From assembly GCF_900240215.1 (NCBI RefSeq), contig NZ_LT964679.1, forward strand, positions 2,582,403 through 2,645,258: 62,856 nucleotides of DNA, read 5' to 3'. This document shows, in pieces, positions 42,667-51,511 of the stretch. Below the pieces are notes generated by a model, which ran no database searches, was not told the origin of the DNA, and was given only the letters and a program-made list of their open reading frames with translations. The stretch comes from Raoultibacter timonensis (lineage in GTDB: Bacteria > Actinomycetota > Coriobacteriia > Coriobacteriales > Eggerthellaceae). The position numbers were made by a program, and so were the translations under genes. The stretch's first letter is position 1, and each line of letters begins with the position of its first letter.

Positions 42667-42796
42667 ATGGTATTGCTTCGCCATCCGATCAACTGGAAAG
42701 CTTCCGCGCAAACTTCGAAACGGTACGCGAACTGCGGCCAATCGTTCGGCCCGCACCCACGCGGCTGACGAACGGTCGGACGAAGCCGATCAATCG

Positions 42797-43483
42797 TCAA
42801 CTCCCGAACCGGTATCCTGAGCGCCACGCCGTCTGCAGGTATTCGGGATGCGACGGGTCCTTTTCGATCTTCTCCCTGATCTTGCGGATGAACACCGGCA
42901 GACTCGACGTCTCGCCCACGAACTCCTCGCCCCATACCGCCTCGATGAGCTGTTCGCGCGTGAACACCTCGCCGGGATGGCTCGCTAAAAGAAAGAGTAT
43001 CTGAAACTCCTTGGGCGTGAAATCGATGCGCTTATCCCCCGTGGTTACACGGTAGCGCTTGGTATCGAATTCCAAACCACCGAGCATGACGCAATCGTCC
43101 TGCTGCTTCGGCATGATGCGCTCGTTGCGCTTGAGGTGGGCATCGATCCTCAAGAGCAGCTCGTCGGGGTCGAACGGCTTCACAAGGTAGTCGTCTCCCC
43201 CAACGTTGAAGCCCGTACCCTTGTCGGTGATATCCCCTTTCGCCGTGAGGAACACGATCGGCACGATCGCTCCGGATGCGCGCAGCTCCTGGCAAACCTG
43301 GAACCCATCGAGCTTTGGCATCATGACATCGAGTATGAGCAGATCAGGTTGCTCCCTCCCGTACACCTCGATCGCTTCTTTTCCGTCGGCGGCGCAGCAG
43401 AACTCGTGGCCGCCGCCGACCACGATGCGCCGTATGAGGTTTCGCATGCTCGGTTCGTCGTCTGCGAGCAGTATTTTCGCCAC
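42797..43483 (-). CDS. OmpR-family response regulator
   Basis: 228 aa. The receiver domain has the acidic pair DDE near residue 8, phospho-acceptor Asp in LLILDVMMPKLDG (about residue 52), Thr in FLTAKG and Lys in VKPFD. A winged helix follows (DFTPKEFQILFLLASHPGEVFTREQLIEAVWG...VFIRKIREKIE). It directly follows the sensor kinase on the same strand (3-bp gap). It probably controls the dmsAB-torD module just upstream (inference). Confidence 0.95.
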   Translation of the reverse strand: MAKILLADDEPSMRNLIRRIVVGGGHEFCCAADGKEAIEVYGREQPDLLILDVMMPKLDGFQVCQELRASGAIVPIVFLTAKGDITDKGTGFNVGGDDYLVKPFDPDELLLRIDAHLKRNERIMPKQQDDCVMLGGLEFDTKRYRVTTGDKRIDFTPKEFQILFLLASHPGEVFTREQLIEAVWGEEFVGETSSLPVFIRKIREKIEKDPSHPEYLQTAWRSGYRFGS

Positions 43484-43486
43484 AGC

Positions 43487-45163
43487 CTATCCTTCCTCAC
43501 CCTTGTTTCCCGTAGGAATGAAAACGGTAAACGTGCTTCCCTGCTTGTAGGTGCTCTCCACCTCGATGCTGCCCTCGTGCATCTCGACAAGCTCCTTCAC
43601 CACCGCCAAACCGAGACCGCTGCCGCCGTAGCGTCGATACGACGATTTATCGCTCTGCGTGAAACGCTCGAAAATGAGCGGCAGGTCCTCTTCCTTGATG
43701 CCGATGCCGGTATCGGTGACAGCGATGGCAAGCCGCTCGTTCCGCTCGTCGTAGCTGACCTCGATATGCACGCTGCCGCCCTTCCGCGTGAACTTTATCG
43801 CATTCGACGTGAGGTTCTCGACGATGCGCCGGATCTTTTCCCAATCGGCAGTGATGATGGGCACATCCGGATGCACGAGCGTGGTGAGCGCGATGTGGCG
43901 CTGATCGGCCAAAAAGCCTATGCTGCGCTCGACGAGTCCGATAAGGTCCATCATATCGAACGGCTCCATGATGAGATCGGTTCGTCCCGCTTCGACCCGC
44001 GCCATCTCGAGTATGTTGTTCACCATCTGCAAGAGCAGCTGCCCGTTCTCCTTCACCTCTTTGACGGCGGCGGTTTCGTCTTCGCTGCGCTCGGTGTTCG
44101 CATTCTGCCATATCTCGGTAAAGGCGATGATCGAAGTGAGCGGGGTGCGCAGTTCATGGCTCATAATGGCCAGGAAGTCCGATTTGTACTGGTTTTCCGC
44201 CTGCAGCTCTTCATTGACCTGGGCGAGCTGACTCCGCTGCTCTTCGAGCATCTCGTTCGCCGATTCAAGCTGGGCGGTTCGCATCTCCACCTGACCTTCG
44301 AGATTGTTGTACAGGGTGCGCAGTTGCTTTGCCATGGAATCGAACTTGATGGCAAGATCTTTGATCTCCCCGTTTCCCTTGATGCCGTCGAGATCGACTT
44401 CGAAGTTGCCGCCCTCGATCTGGTCGACAGCGCTTTCAACTTCGGTTAAGGGATGCGTGATCATGCGGGTAATCGCAAAATAGAGGATGAGGATGACCAT
44501 GATCACGATAAACGAGAAGTATCCGATTTGGCGCGTCACGTTATCCTGAATACCCGACATGTAGATGTCGATGGGCATGATGATGCTCGTCACGCCGATA
44601 AGATCGCCCACCTCCATGCCCTCCTTGGGATATCCCGTGGCATCGAGTTCGCCTTTCGGATCGCCATGGCAATCGAGGCACGATTCCTTGAGGTAGATCG
44701 GCGAAACGTAGCGGAACACCTCTTGATCTTCATAGGTCTCGATGCCGTATTTTTCGTTCGCCGTGCCTTCCTTGAACATCCTGATGGCATCAGATTCGTA
44801 CTCGTCGGACATCGAGGCTTTTTTGCGCGGTTCAAGATTGGTGTACTGGATAATGTAGTTGGTATCGCGTTCAAGGATCTTGGCGATGCTCTTGCCGGCG
44901 ATGGCGCAGTAGAGCCCCTTGAAGTTGTAGGTTCCGTCCGAATCGGTGTCGATGCGCGCCTGGTTCATGTCCATGAACTCCCACACGGCGTCCATCTCGT
45001 AGGTAAGTATGCGCGCTTTTTCGAGCATTTCGGCTTCGGCCTGTTCGCGCTGGGTGTAATCGCTCCATACGACGTTCAAGGCAACCGCCACGACCAGCAG
45101 GACGATCAGGATGATCGTCGTCTTGCCTCGAAGCTTCATCTTTTTCGCCAGAATCGCATGCAT
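43487..45163 (-). CDS. Sensor histidine kinase with extracytoplasmic heme-c (Tll0287/DUF3365-like) domain
   Basis: 558 aa; ATG at 45163 with GGAAGG upstream. Membrane helix at about 15-33, then an outer domain of about 180 residues ending in CLDCHGDPKG (C162, C165, H166), a c-type heme attachment motif in a DUF3365/Tll0287-like fold. A second helix (about 213-232), a HAMP linker, a coiled coil (about 270-325), the HisKA H-box SHELRTPL near 338 and an ATPase domain (NLTSNAIKF, DTGIGIKEED, GSGLGLAVVKELV) follow. The heme suggests redox, gas or quinone-pool sensing. It should phosphorylate the regulator at 42797. Confidence 0.92.
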   Translation of the reverse strand: MHAILAKKMKLRGKTTIILIVLLVVAVALNVVWSDYTQREQAEAEMLEKARILTYEMDAVWEFMDMNQARIDTDSDGTYNFKGLYCAIAGKSIAKILERDTNYIIQYTNLEPRKKASMSDEYESDAIRMFKEGTANEKYGIETYEDQEVFRYVSPIYLKESCLDCHGDPKGELDATGYPKEGMEVGDLIGVTSIIMPIDIYMSGIQDNVTRQIGYFSFIVIMVILILYFAITRMITHPLTEVESAVDQIEGGNFEVDLDGIKGNGEIKDLAIKFDSMAKQLRTLYNNLEGQVEMRTAQLESANEMLEEQRSQLAQVNEELQAENQYKSDFLAIMSHELRTPLTSIIAFTEIWQNANTERSEDETAAVKEVKENGQLLLQMVNNILEMARVEAGRTDLIMEPFDMMDLIGLVERSIGFLADQRHIALTTLVHPDVPIITADWEKIRRIVENLTSNAIKFTRKGGSVHIEVSYDERNERLAIAVTDTGIGIKEEDLPLIFERFTQSDKSSYRRYGGSGLGLAVVKELVEMHEGSIEVESTYKQGSTFTVFIPTGNKGEEG

Positions 45164-45238
45164 CGTACACCACCTTCCGCGCGAACGCGTGCTCGCAACG
45201 CAGACGCGTCCGCTCGTTTCAAGCGGACGCGCTCCAAC

Positions 45239-45931
45239 CTAGCCTCTTTCGCCCTCTTCCAGCAATTCGCCGATCACGTCGACATCGATGGGAAGAAACG
45301 CCGAGCACAGGGCGCCGACGCCTTCGTACAACGATCCCGGCGCAGCGTCGGACAGATCCGATGCATAGTTTGCAACCCAAGCAAGCGGATGATCGATCAG
45401 AAACGAACGCTGCACCGAAAGCAGGCGCCGATATTCGTTCGCATCCCCCTCGTCGAACGCCTTTTGGGTTTTCTCGCTCAGCTTCACCATGAAATCGAGC
45501 TCGATGGCAAGGTGATCGTCGGACACGCGCGGATACTGCGAAGGCAGCATGTTCTCGCTCCGATACGCCTCGCGCACCTTGAGCGTGGCCTCCTGGAAAA
45601 GCACCCGTTCGTTTGTCAGATACACGCACTCCCACGGCGGCGCTTTAAGGTCCTCGGGGCCTACGAGCACGTGCATGTAGTCCTGTTTTGCTTCTTCCAG
45701 ATACCCGGCGGGATCCTCGGCATAGCCCTTTCGGCAAGCAGCAAACAGGGCGAGGGCCTTGGCGAAATCGATCGAATCGACCGCTTCGAAGCATTCGACC
45801 GCCTGGTCGGTCGTATCGGAGAACAGCGCGGCGAGCACCTCTTCGGTCGGATCGTCGCCAAAGACCGCCTGGAACACGCGATAGAGATAGGTACGGGCGA
45901 CAAGCGCCGTTTTTACTATGATGTCATCCAT
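45239..45931 (-). CDS. TorD/DmsD-family chaperone
   Basis: 230 aa, soluble. YLYRVFQAVFGDDPTEEVLAAL, PPWECVYLTNERVLFQE and SDDHLAIELDFMVKL are TorD-family motifs (Tyr/Trp-rich core and DHL). It lies between the dmsAB genes and the sensor kinase on the same strand. The expected client is the DmsA at 46660, whose twin-arginine signal is interrupted (see that entry). It is distinct from the chaperone at 31509. Confidence 0.88.
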   Translation of the reverse strand: MDDIIVKTALVARTYLYRVFQAVFGDDPTEEVLAALFSDTTDQAVECFEAVDSIDFAKALALFAACRKGYAEDPAGYLEEAKQDYMHVLVGPEDLKAPPWECVYLTNERVLFQEATLKVREAYRSENMLPSQYPRVSDDHLAIELDFMVKLSEKTQKAFDEGDANEYRRLLSVQRSFLIDHPLAWVANYASDLSDAAPGSLYEGVGALCSAFLPIDVDVIGELLEEGERG

Positions 45932-46014
45932 CGTCTTTCACCCCATAAGAATCGTATCATGACGAGAATACCGCGGTTGTAAACCGCCCGCATCCCTCGG
46001 CATCAATGCAGCAA

Positions 46015-46062
46015 AGCCCCCCAGCCCCATGCCATGATACAGCACGGATGGGCCAGGGGGCT
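46015..46062 (-). terminator. Hairpin after dmsB
   Basis: AGCCCCCTGGCCCAT and ATGGGGCTGGGGGGCT (minus strand) pair with minor mismatches over about 15 bp around an 18-base loop. Only TTTG follows, so termination may be partial and let the chaperone gene be read. Confidence 0.5.
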
Positions 46063-46075
46063 GCAAAATCGTCGG

Positions 46076-46636
46076 CTACGCGAGCGCTGCGTCGCGTGCG
46101 CTGATCAGCAGGCTCGGCGTGGTCTGCGAAGAATCGGGCAGACCGTTGATATCGGACACCAGATCGCTCCCGTATTTCACCTTTAGTTCCTCAAGATCGC
46201 CGAAATCGAGGGCGCGCATCGGGCATGCCGCCACGCATGCGGGGCTTTCGCCCTTCTCGCGCAGGAGGTAGCACGAATCGCACTTGCGCACGATCCCCTC
46301 GTCCTCCATATACACCGGCTCGCTGTACGGGCATGCGCTTACGCACGTCTCGCAACCGATGCACATATCGTCATCGTGCAGCACAACGCCGGTTTCCTCG
46401 TCTTTGTACATCGCGCCCGACGGGCAATTGGCGACGCAGGCCGGCGATGCGCAATGGTTGCACGAAATCGACGTACTGTAATACCGGACCGACGGAAACT
46501 CGCCCACTTCGGTCGTGTCGACGTTGCGGAAAATCTCACCGGTTTTGTACAGGGCGTTCTTATCCCTGCACGCGATCTGACACGTCTTGCAGCCAATGCA
46601 GGCAGTCTGATCGAAATAGAATCCCATTTGTCCCAT
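46076..46636 (-). CDS. DmsB-like four-cluster ferredoxin subunit
   Basis: 186 aa. CIGCKTCQIACRDK, CNHCASPACVANCP, CIGCETCVSACPYSEP and CDSCYLLREKGESPACVAACPMRALDFG are four cubane motifs of DmsB/NrfC ferredoxins. It starts 23 bases after the DmsA stop. No DmsC anchor gene is found in this module, so membrane attachment or electron input must come from elsewhere. Confidence 0.92.
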   Translation of the reverse strand: MGQMGFYFDQTACIGCKTCQIACRDKNALYKTGEIFRNVDTTEVGEFPSVRYYSTSISCNHCASPACVANCPSGAMYKDEETGVVLHDDDMCIGCETCVSACPYSEPVYMEDEGIVRKCDSCYLLREKGESPACVAACPMRALDFGDLEELKVKYGSDLVSDINGLPDSSQTTPSLLISARDAALA

Positions 46637-46659
46637 GACTTAAACCATCCTCCCTGTGG

Positions 46660-49290
46660 CTATTCGAATATGACTCGCTGCGGCCATTCGCAGTCGGGGT
46701 CAAGTTCGCCGGAATACTTTTCGATGATGCAGTTGTTCGAGTTGAACCCGGTATGTCCCTGGCCGGTCGGAATCGGCGAAGAGAGCGTGTTCGTCGCACC
46801 CGCTATATCGTCGCCGTCAGCATTGAGCTCGGCCCACGCGCCCTCGCCCAAACCGATCGTCTTCGGCATGATGCGCTGGGTTACGAACGCCGGGCGCACC
46901 ACTGAACCGTAGGGGCTCGAAAGCCGTACGGGATCGTCGTTTTCGATGCCGAGCTCCGCCGCATCGGATGCGTTGATCCAAAGCTCCTGCGGCCACGCCT
47001 CGCGCAACCAGTTCACGTTGTCGAACACATGATGCGAGCGGCGCTGGTAGTGCTGGGTGAGCAGCTGGAAGGGACGATCGTTCTCGACGCCGTCTTCGTA
47101 GCCCTCGGTGATACGGACGTACTTGGGCAGCGGGTCCTTCTCGCTGAAACCGACATGATCGATGTAGCCCGCAAGCGATTGGCAGCAGATCTCGAACTTG
47201 CCGCTTGCGGTGGCAACCGGGTTGGCCTCGGGATCTTCGATGAACTTCGCGAAGGGAAGGTTCGTGTACGCATCGCCTTCAGTGCGCTCAACCTGGTAGA
47301 TGCCTTTGTCCTTGAATTCCGCGAGCGCGATCTTGCCCTCTTGCGGCTCGCCGGTGACGCCCATCTCCTTGATGTCGTCCTGGGTGATGGTGAGCAGCGG
47401 CTCTTTCGTCGCACCATCGGATCCGAGCACCGTGCAGCCGGCAAGCTTGTTGAACAGCTGCTGGGTCTCGTCGATGTCGTACACTTCTTCAGCCTTGAAA
47501 CCGAGCTTCTCGGCGATCCCGATGGCAATCTCTTGGTCGCTCTTCGCCTCATACAGGGGATCGGTGATGTGCTGACCGTAAATGAGGATCTCGCGATTGC
47601 CCGTCAAAAGCGTGCCCGGACGCTCCCACTCGGTGGTGACCGGCAAAACGACGTCAGAGTACTTCGCGCTTGTGTTCAGCACGTAGTTCATCGTGAGCAC
47701 GAACTCGACCTTCTTGTGGGCCTCGATGCCCTGCGTCATGGCCTGGCGCTGGTTAAGCGCCCCACCCATACCCTGATAGATCATCTGGATGTTGACGTCG
47801 CGCGTCTCGCCCTTGTACATGGTGTGGGATCCGTTGAGGATCGCGTTCCACATTTCGCCGTTGTTCAGAGCGTACTGCTTCTGCGGGAACGGGTTGGCAG
47901 GAAGCTCGACCTTGACGCCTGCACCGCCCGGCGATACGAGCGCGCCGCCGCCGTTCGAAGCGGAGTTGTGCATGGTGCCGCTAACCGAAGCACCGTCGCG
48001 CCCGATCTGACCGCACACCATACCGAGCGTGAGCATCGCGTGCGGCAGGCACTCGCCCTCGTTGATGCGGGCCGGAGCGCCGCCTGCAAAGATGGTGGCT
48101 GGTTTGGTAGTGGCGTACTCCTCAGCCAACTGCTTGATCGTCTCAGCGTCGACACCGCAGATTTCAGAAGCCCACTCGGGCGTCTTAGCGCCTTCGGAGG
48201 CGAACGCGCCCTCGCCCATCACGTAATCGTAGAAGTTCTGGGAAGGATCAGCAGGCTCGGAAGCGAACACGAACTCGTTGCGCTCGAGCGGCTTGTAGGT
48301 ATACTCGGGATACTCGCCCGAGGGCATGTGCTCGCTATCGAATCCGACACAGTACTTGTCCAAGTACTCCTTGTCGTGAAGGCCCTGCGAGATGATGTGG
48401 TTGATCATACCGAGGATCATGGCCGTGTCGGTAGAGGGGCGAATCGGGATCCACTGCGCGTCGAGCGCTTCGGCGGTCTCGTTGTAGCGCGGGTCGATGA
48501 CGACGAACTTCGTACCTGCCTTCTTGGCCTGCAGATAGTTGTAGGTAGGATTGCCCGCGCTCGAGTTGGCGGGGTTGGCGCCCCACAGGATAACAAGCTT
48601 CTGCTTGCGCAGCGTCAAACGATCGGGGGCGTCGGAAGAATAGCCGGGGCTGCCCATGATCATCGCATAAGCGTCGGGCCATGCGCCCCACGACACCTGG
48701 CCCCAACGGGGCGTATAGCCGCCCATCAGTTGGAACACGCGAGGCAGCTCAGAGCCGCCCAGGACGAACACCGACTCAGGACCGTACTCGTCGTAGATCT
48801 TCTTGATCTCCGTCGCAACCAGCTCGTAAGCCTCATCCCAGCTGATGCGCTCCCACTCGTCTTCGCCGCGAAGCTCGCCGTGCGGCTCTTCGGGGCTCCA
48901 GTTCTTGCGCTTCATGGGGTACTTCAAGCGGTCGGCACCGAACACCTGCATACGCTGTGAACGGCCGCGCTGACACGCACGCTGCTGCGGATAGTCGGGG
49001 CTGTCTTCATGCGTGTCGTCGGTCTTCTGGCGCAGCACCACGCCGTCTTTCACCAGTGCCTTGTTCAGGCACCGTCCACCGCAATTGTGCCAGCAAGCGG
49101 CGGTAACCCAGGTAGCGCCTTCTTCGGCATCGATCGGCTCGGTGTGCTCGGTAACCGTCGAAGCGCTTTCCTTCTTCGGACTGCAACCGGCCATACCGGC
49201 TCCAGCGAGCGCTGCGGCTCCTGCGGATAGCGCCAGGAACTTCCTTCAGCTGATATCGCTGCCGATGGTGGAATCGAGAATCTTCCCCAT
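46660..49290 (-). pseudogene. DmsA-type molybdopterin reductase with in-frame TGA in the Tat signal
   Basis: From the ATG at 49290 (GGGAGAGGA upstream) the frame reads MGKILDSTIGSDIS, then TGA at 49248-49246, then RKFLALSAGAAALAGAG and MAGCSPKK. The stop falls on the first Arg of a twin-arginine motif (S-stop-R-K-F-L where S-R-R-K-F-L is expected), consistent with CGA to TGA. The rest, 844 aa from the ATG at 49194, is intact: CWHNCGGRC with a later CQRGRSQRMQ, KYPMKR, VIDPRYNETAEALDAQWIPIRPSTD. Re-initiation at 49194 would give a cytoplasmic enzyme without signal. Either a strain-specific null, an assembly error, or use of the inner start. DMSO/TMAO-type substrate likely from the CGGRC motif. 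Confidence 0.8.
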
Positions 49291-49901
49291 AATTCCTCTC
49301 CCTCGTACTTCGTCTCTCTCGTCTTGTGCGGATCGGCGAGCCGCTCAGCGGGTCGTCGAGTCCGTTTACAAAAATTATTATGGAGTTATTACTCGGGATT
49401 TCAATCCGATTCGGGTTTAAGATTGCTGAAACTCAATTAAGAAAAATTAAGGGTAGAAGCGCTTGTGAAACGCTCTTCGCCGCGCATCGTGCGCAGGTGG
49501 CGGCAACCCGAATGCGAAGGTCTTCCACCGATCGAAGCCGCATCAGAAACGATTCGATCCTAAAACATTGTGCGGTCTTCGCATAAAGGCGTGCAGGCCG
49601 CACAATACGGTACGCAACGGAGCCCTCGGATCTGGCTCAAAATGACGGGTTGGCGAATGCATGGGCTTGGATTTTGGGTTGTTGCGGGATTACCGATCCC
49701 AAAACCCCTGATGGCGTTTACTCAATACCTTACATGTATTCGCCAACCCGTCATTTTGAGCCAATATAGCCATGCCTGGCGCTGAATCAGCAGCCCTATG
49801 CCCGCCCATATTCGCCCGAAGCCCCGAATCAGCGTCAGATGCCATGCGCAAGCAAGCAACCTCGCAGACGAACGCCCTCGCAGGCAGCAGCCGCGCATCC
49901 C
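49291..49901. other. 610-bp gene-free region
   Basis: Between the dmsA start and the MATE stop. The part next to dmsA (49360-49450) is AT-rich and probably holds its promoter. The only structured element is the inverted repeat at 49633-49763. Small frames here lack domain signatures. Confidence 0.6.
49633..49763. repeat. Inverted-repeat element 3 (31-bp arms, one mismatch)
   Basis: Left arm 49633-49663 (begins TGGCTCAAAATGACGGGT) pairs with right arm 49733-49763 over 31 bp with a single C/T mismatch. The 69-bp centre holds a nested TTTTGGG...CCCAAAA hairpin. One arm reads TTCGCCAACCCGTCATTTTG, close to the arm core of the element at 38267. Confidence 0.8.
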
Positions 49902-51359
49902 CTACAGGCGCGCAGCCACCGTACGTATCGCGTCGTCGGCATCGTCGCGCAACCGCCTGAGCTTCTTCACCTCTCGGACCACGAAGAACACGGTGGTCAC
50001 GAAAGCGAGGGTATCTGCCGTCGGCACGGCGAGCACGATCGAAACCAGCGACGACACGCCAAAGACCGGCAGCACCATCGGGAAGATGACGTAGAGCGGG
50101 ATCAGGTAGATCACCTGACGGGTCATCTCCAGGATGGCGGACTTGAGCGGCTGGCCGCTCGACTGGAAGTAGCTCGAACCGACGATCTGGAAGCCGACGA
50201 TGGGCAGCACGAGCGTATCGAGCTTGAGTACCGTGATGGCGAACTGCTCGAGATCGCCCGAGATGCCGAAGATGCCGATGATCGGACCGGGTATCACGTG
50301 CACGAGCACCCAGAAGAAGATCATCATGCCCGTCGCCCACACGCTCGCCCACTTCACCGTATCGAGCACGCGCTGCCACTGCCGCGCGCCGTAGTTGTAG
50401 CCGATGATGGGCTGCGACCCCATGATCAGGCCGATAACCGGCATGATAGCGAACATGATGGCTTTGTTCGCTGCGCCGATGGCTGCAAGCGCACCCTCGG
50501 CACCGAGCGGATCCTGCGCCCCGTAGATGGAAAGCAACTGATTGAGCACCACGGTAACCGCCGTAGCCGCCACCTGCATGACGAACGAGGCCAGCCCGAG
50601 CGAAAGGATCTTTCCCATGAGGCGCACGTCGGGCACCATGCACGACAAGCGCAGCTTGAACGCCGCGTTCTTGTTGAATACGAAGTACCAAACGACCGGC
50701 ACCATGCCGCATGCCTGACCGAGAATGGTCGCAACCGCACTGCCCTCGACGCCCCAGCCGAACATCATGACGAACACGTAGTTGAGTACGATGCACATCG
50801 TCGTGCCGAACACCATGGTGTAGAGCGCAAGCGTGGGCTTGCCCGCGGTACGCAGGAAGTTGTTGAGACCCATGCCAAGCGATTGGAATATGAAGCCGAA
50901 ACAGATGATCTGCACGAATGCCTGCGTAGGCGCAAAAAGATCGGCGGGCGTGCCGAGCAGTACCAAAAGAGGATTGATGAAGAAGGCGGCGGCAAGCGCA
51001 ACGAGGATGGAGATTCCGATCAGCAGCGTCGCCGAATTGCCGAGCGTCTTCTCGGCGAGGTCTTTGCGTCCTTCGCCGAGCTGGATGGCCGTCAGGGCAT
51101 TGCCGCCCTGGCCGGCAAGCATGGAAAAACCCATGAGGATGGTCATGACGGGAAGAGCGAGCGTCGTGACCGCAATGCCCACATCGCCCACAGCATGGCC
51201 CAGAAACGCCGTGTCGACGACGTTGTACAACGAGTTGAAGATCATCGAGATGATCGCGGGTATGGAAAACTCGAGAAGGAGCTTTCCTATCTTCATCGTG
51301 CCCAATCGATCGGGCGATTGCTTTTCTTTTTCTTGCTGTATGCTTTCTGGCTCTGACAT
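49902..51359 (-). CDS. MATE-family multidrug/metabolite efflux transporter
   Basis: 485 aa, 12 membrane helices in two homologous halves (ISMIFNSLYNVVDTAFLGHAVG in the first and MFAIMPVIGLIMGSQPIIGYNYGA in the second), the NorM/DinF pattern driven by sodium or protons. The ATG is followed by a short polar N-terminus (residues 1-24). Upstream, 51360-51511, is a 152-bp gap with an AT-rich promoter-like stretch. Substrate unknown. Confidence 0.93.
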   Translation of the reverse strand: MSEPESIQQEKEKQSPDRLGTMKIGKLLLEFSIPAIISMIFNSLYNVVDTAFLGHAVGDVGIAVTTLALPVMTILMGFSMLAGQGGNALTAIQLGEGRKDLAEKTLGNSATLLIGISILVALAAAFFINPLLVLLGTPADLFAPTQAFVQIICFGFIFQSLGMGLNNFLRTAGKPTLALYTMVFGTTMCIVLNYVFVMMFGWGVEGSAVATILGQACGMVPVVWYFVFNKNAAFKLRLSCMVPDVRLMGKILSLGLASFVMQVAATAVTVVLNQLLSIYGAQDPLGAEGALAAIGAANKAIMFAIMPVIGLIMGSQPIIGYNYGARQWQRVLDTVKWASVWATGMMIFFWVLVHVIPGPIIGIFGISGDLEQFAITVLKLDTLVLPIVGFQIVGSSYFQSSGQPLKSAILEMTRQVIYLIPLYVIFPMVLPVFGVSSLVSIVLAVPTADTLAFVTTVFFVVREVKKLRRLRDDADDAIRTVAARL

Positions 51360-51511
51360 GCTGTCCTGCTTCGCGTCGCTTTCGGAAACTGTGTACGCAA
51401 TCTGAAAATGAGTGCGACGTTTTATAGTACCACATGAGAGTTCGTAATGTGATAGAACCGTACCATTGCTCGAGAAGCAACGGGGCAGCGGTACGCTTTA
51501 CTGAGCCAAGC

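Noticed and set aside
49246-49248. TGA as a selenocysteine codon
   Set aside because: Selenocysteine in place of a twin-arginine Arg makes no functional sense, and I saw no obvious SECIS-like hairpin right after it. Nonsense mutation or error is simpler.
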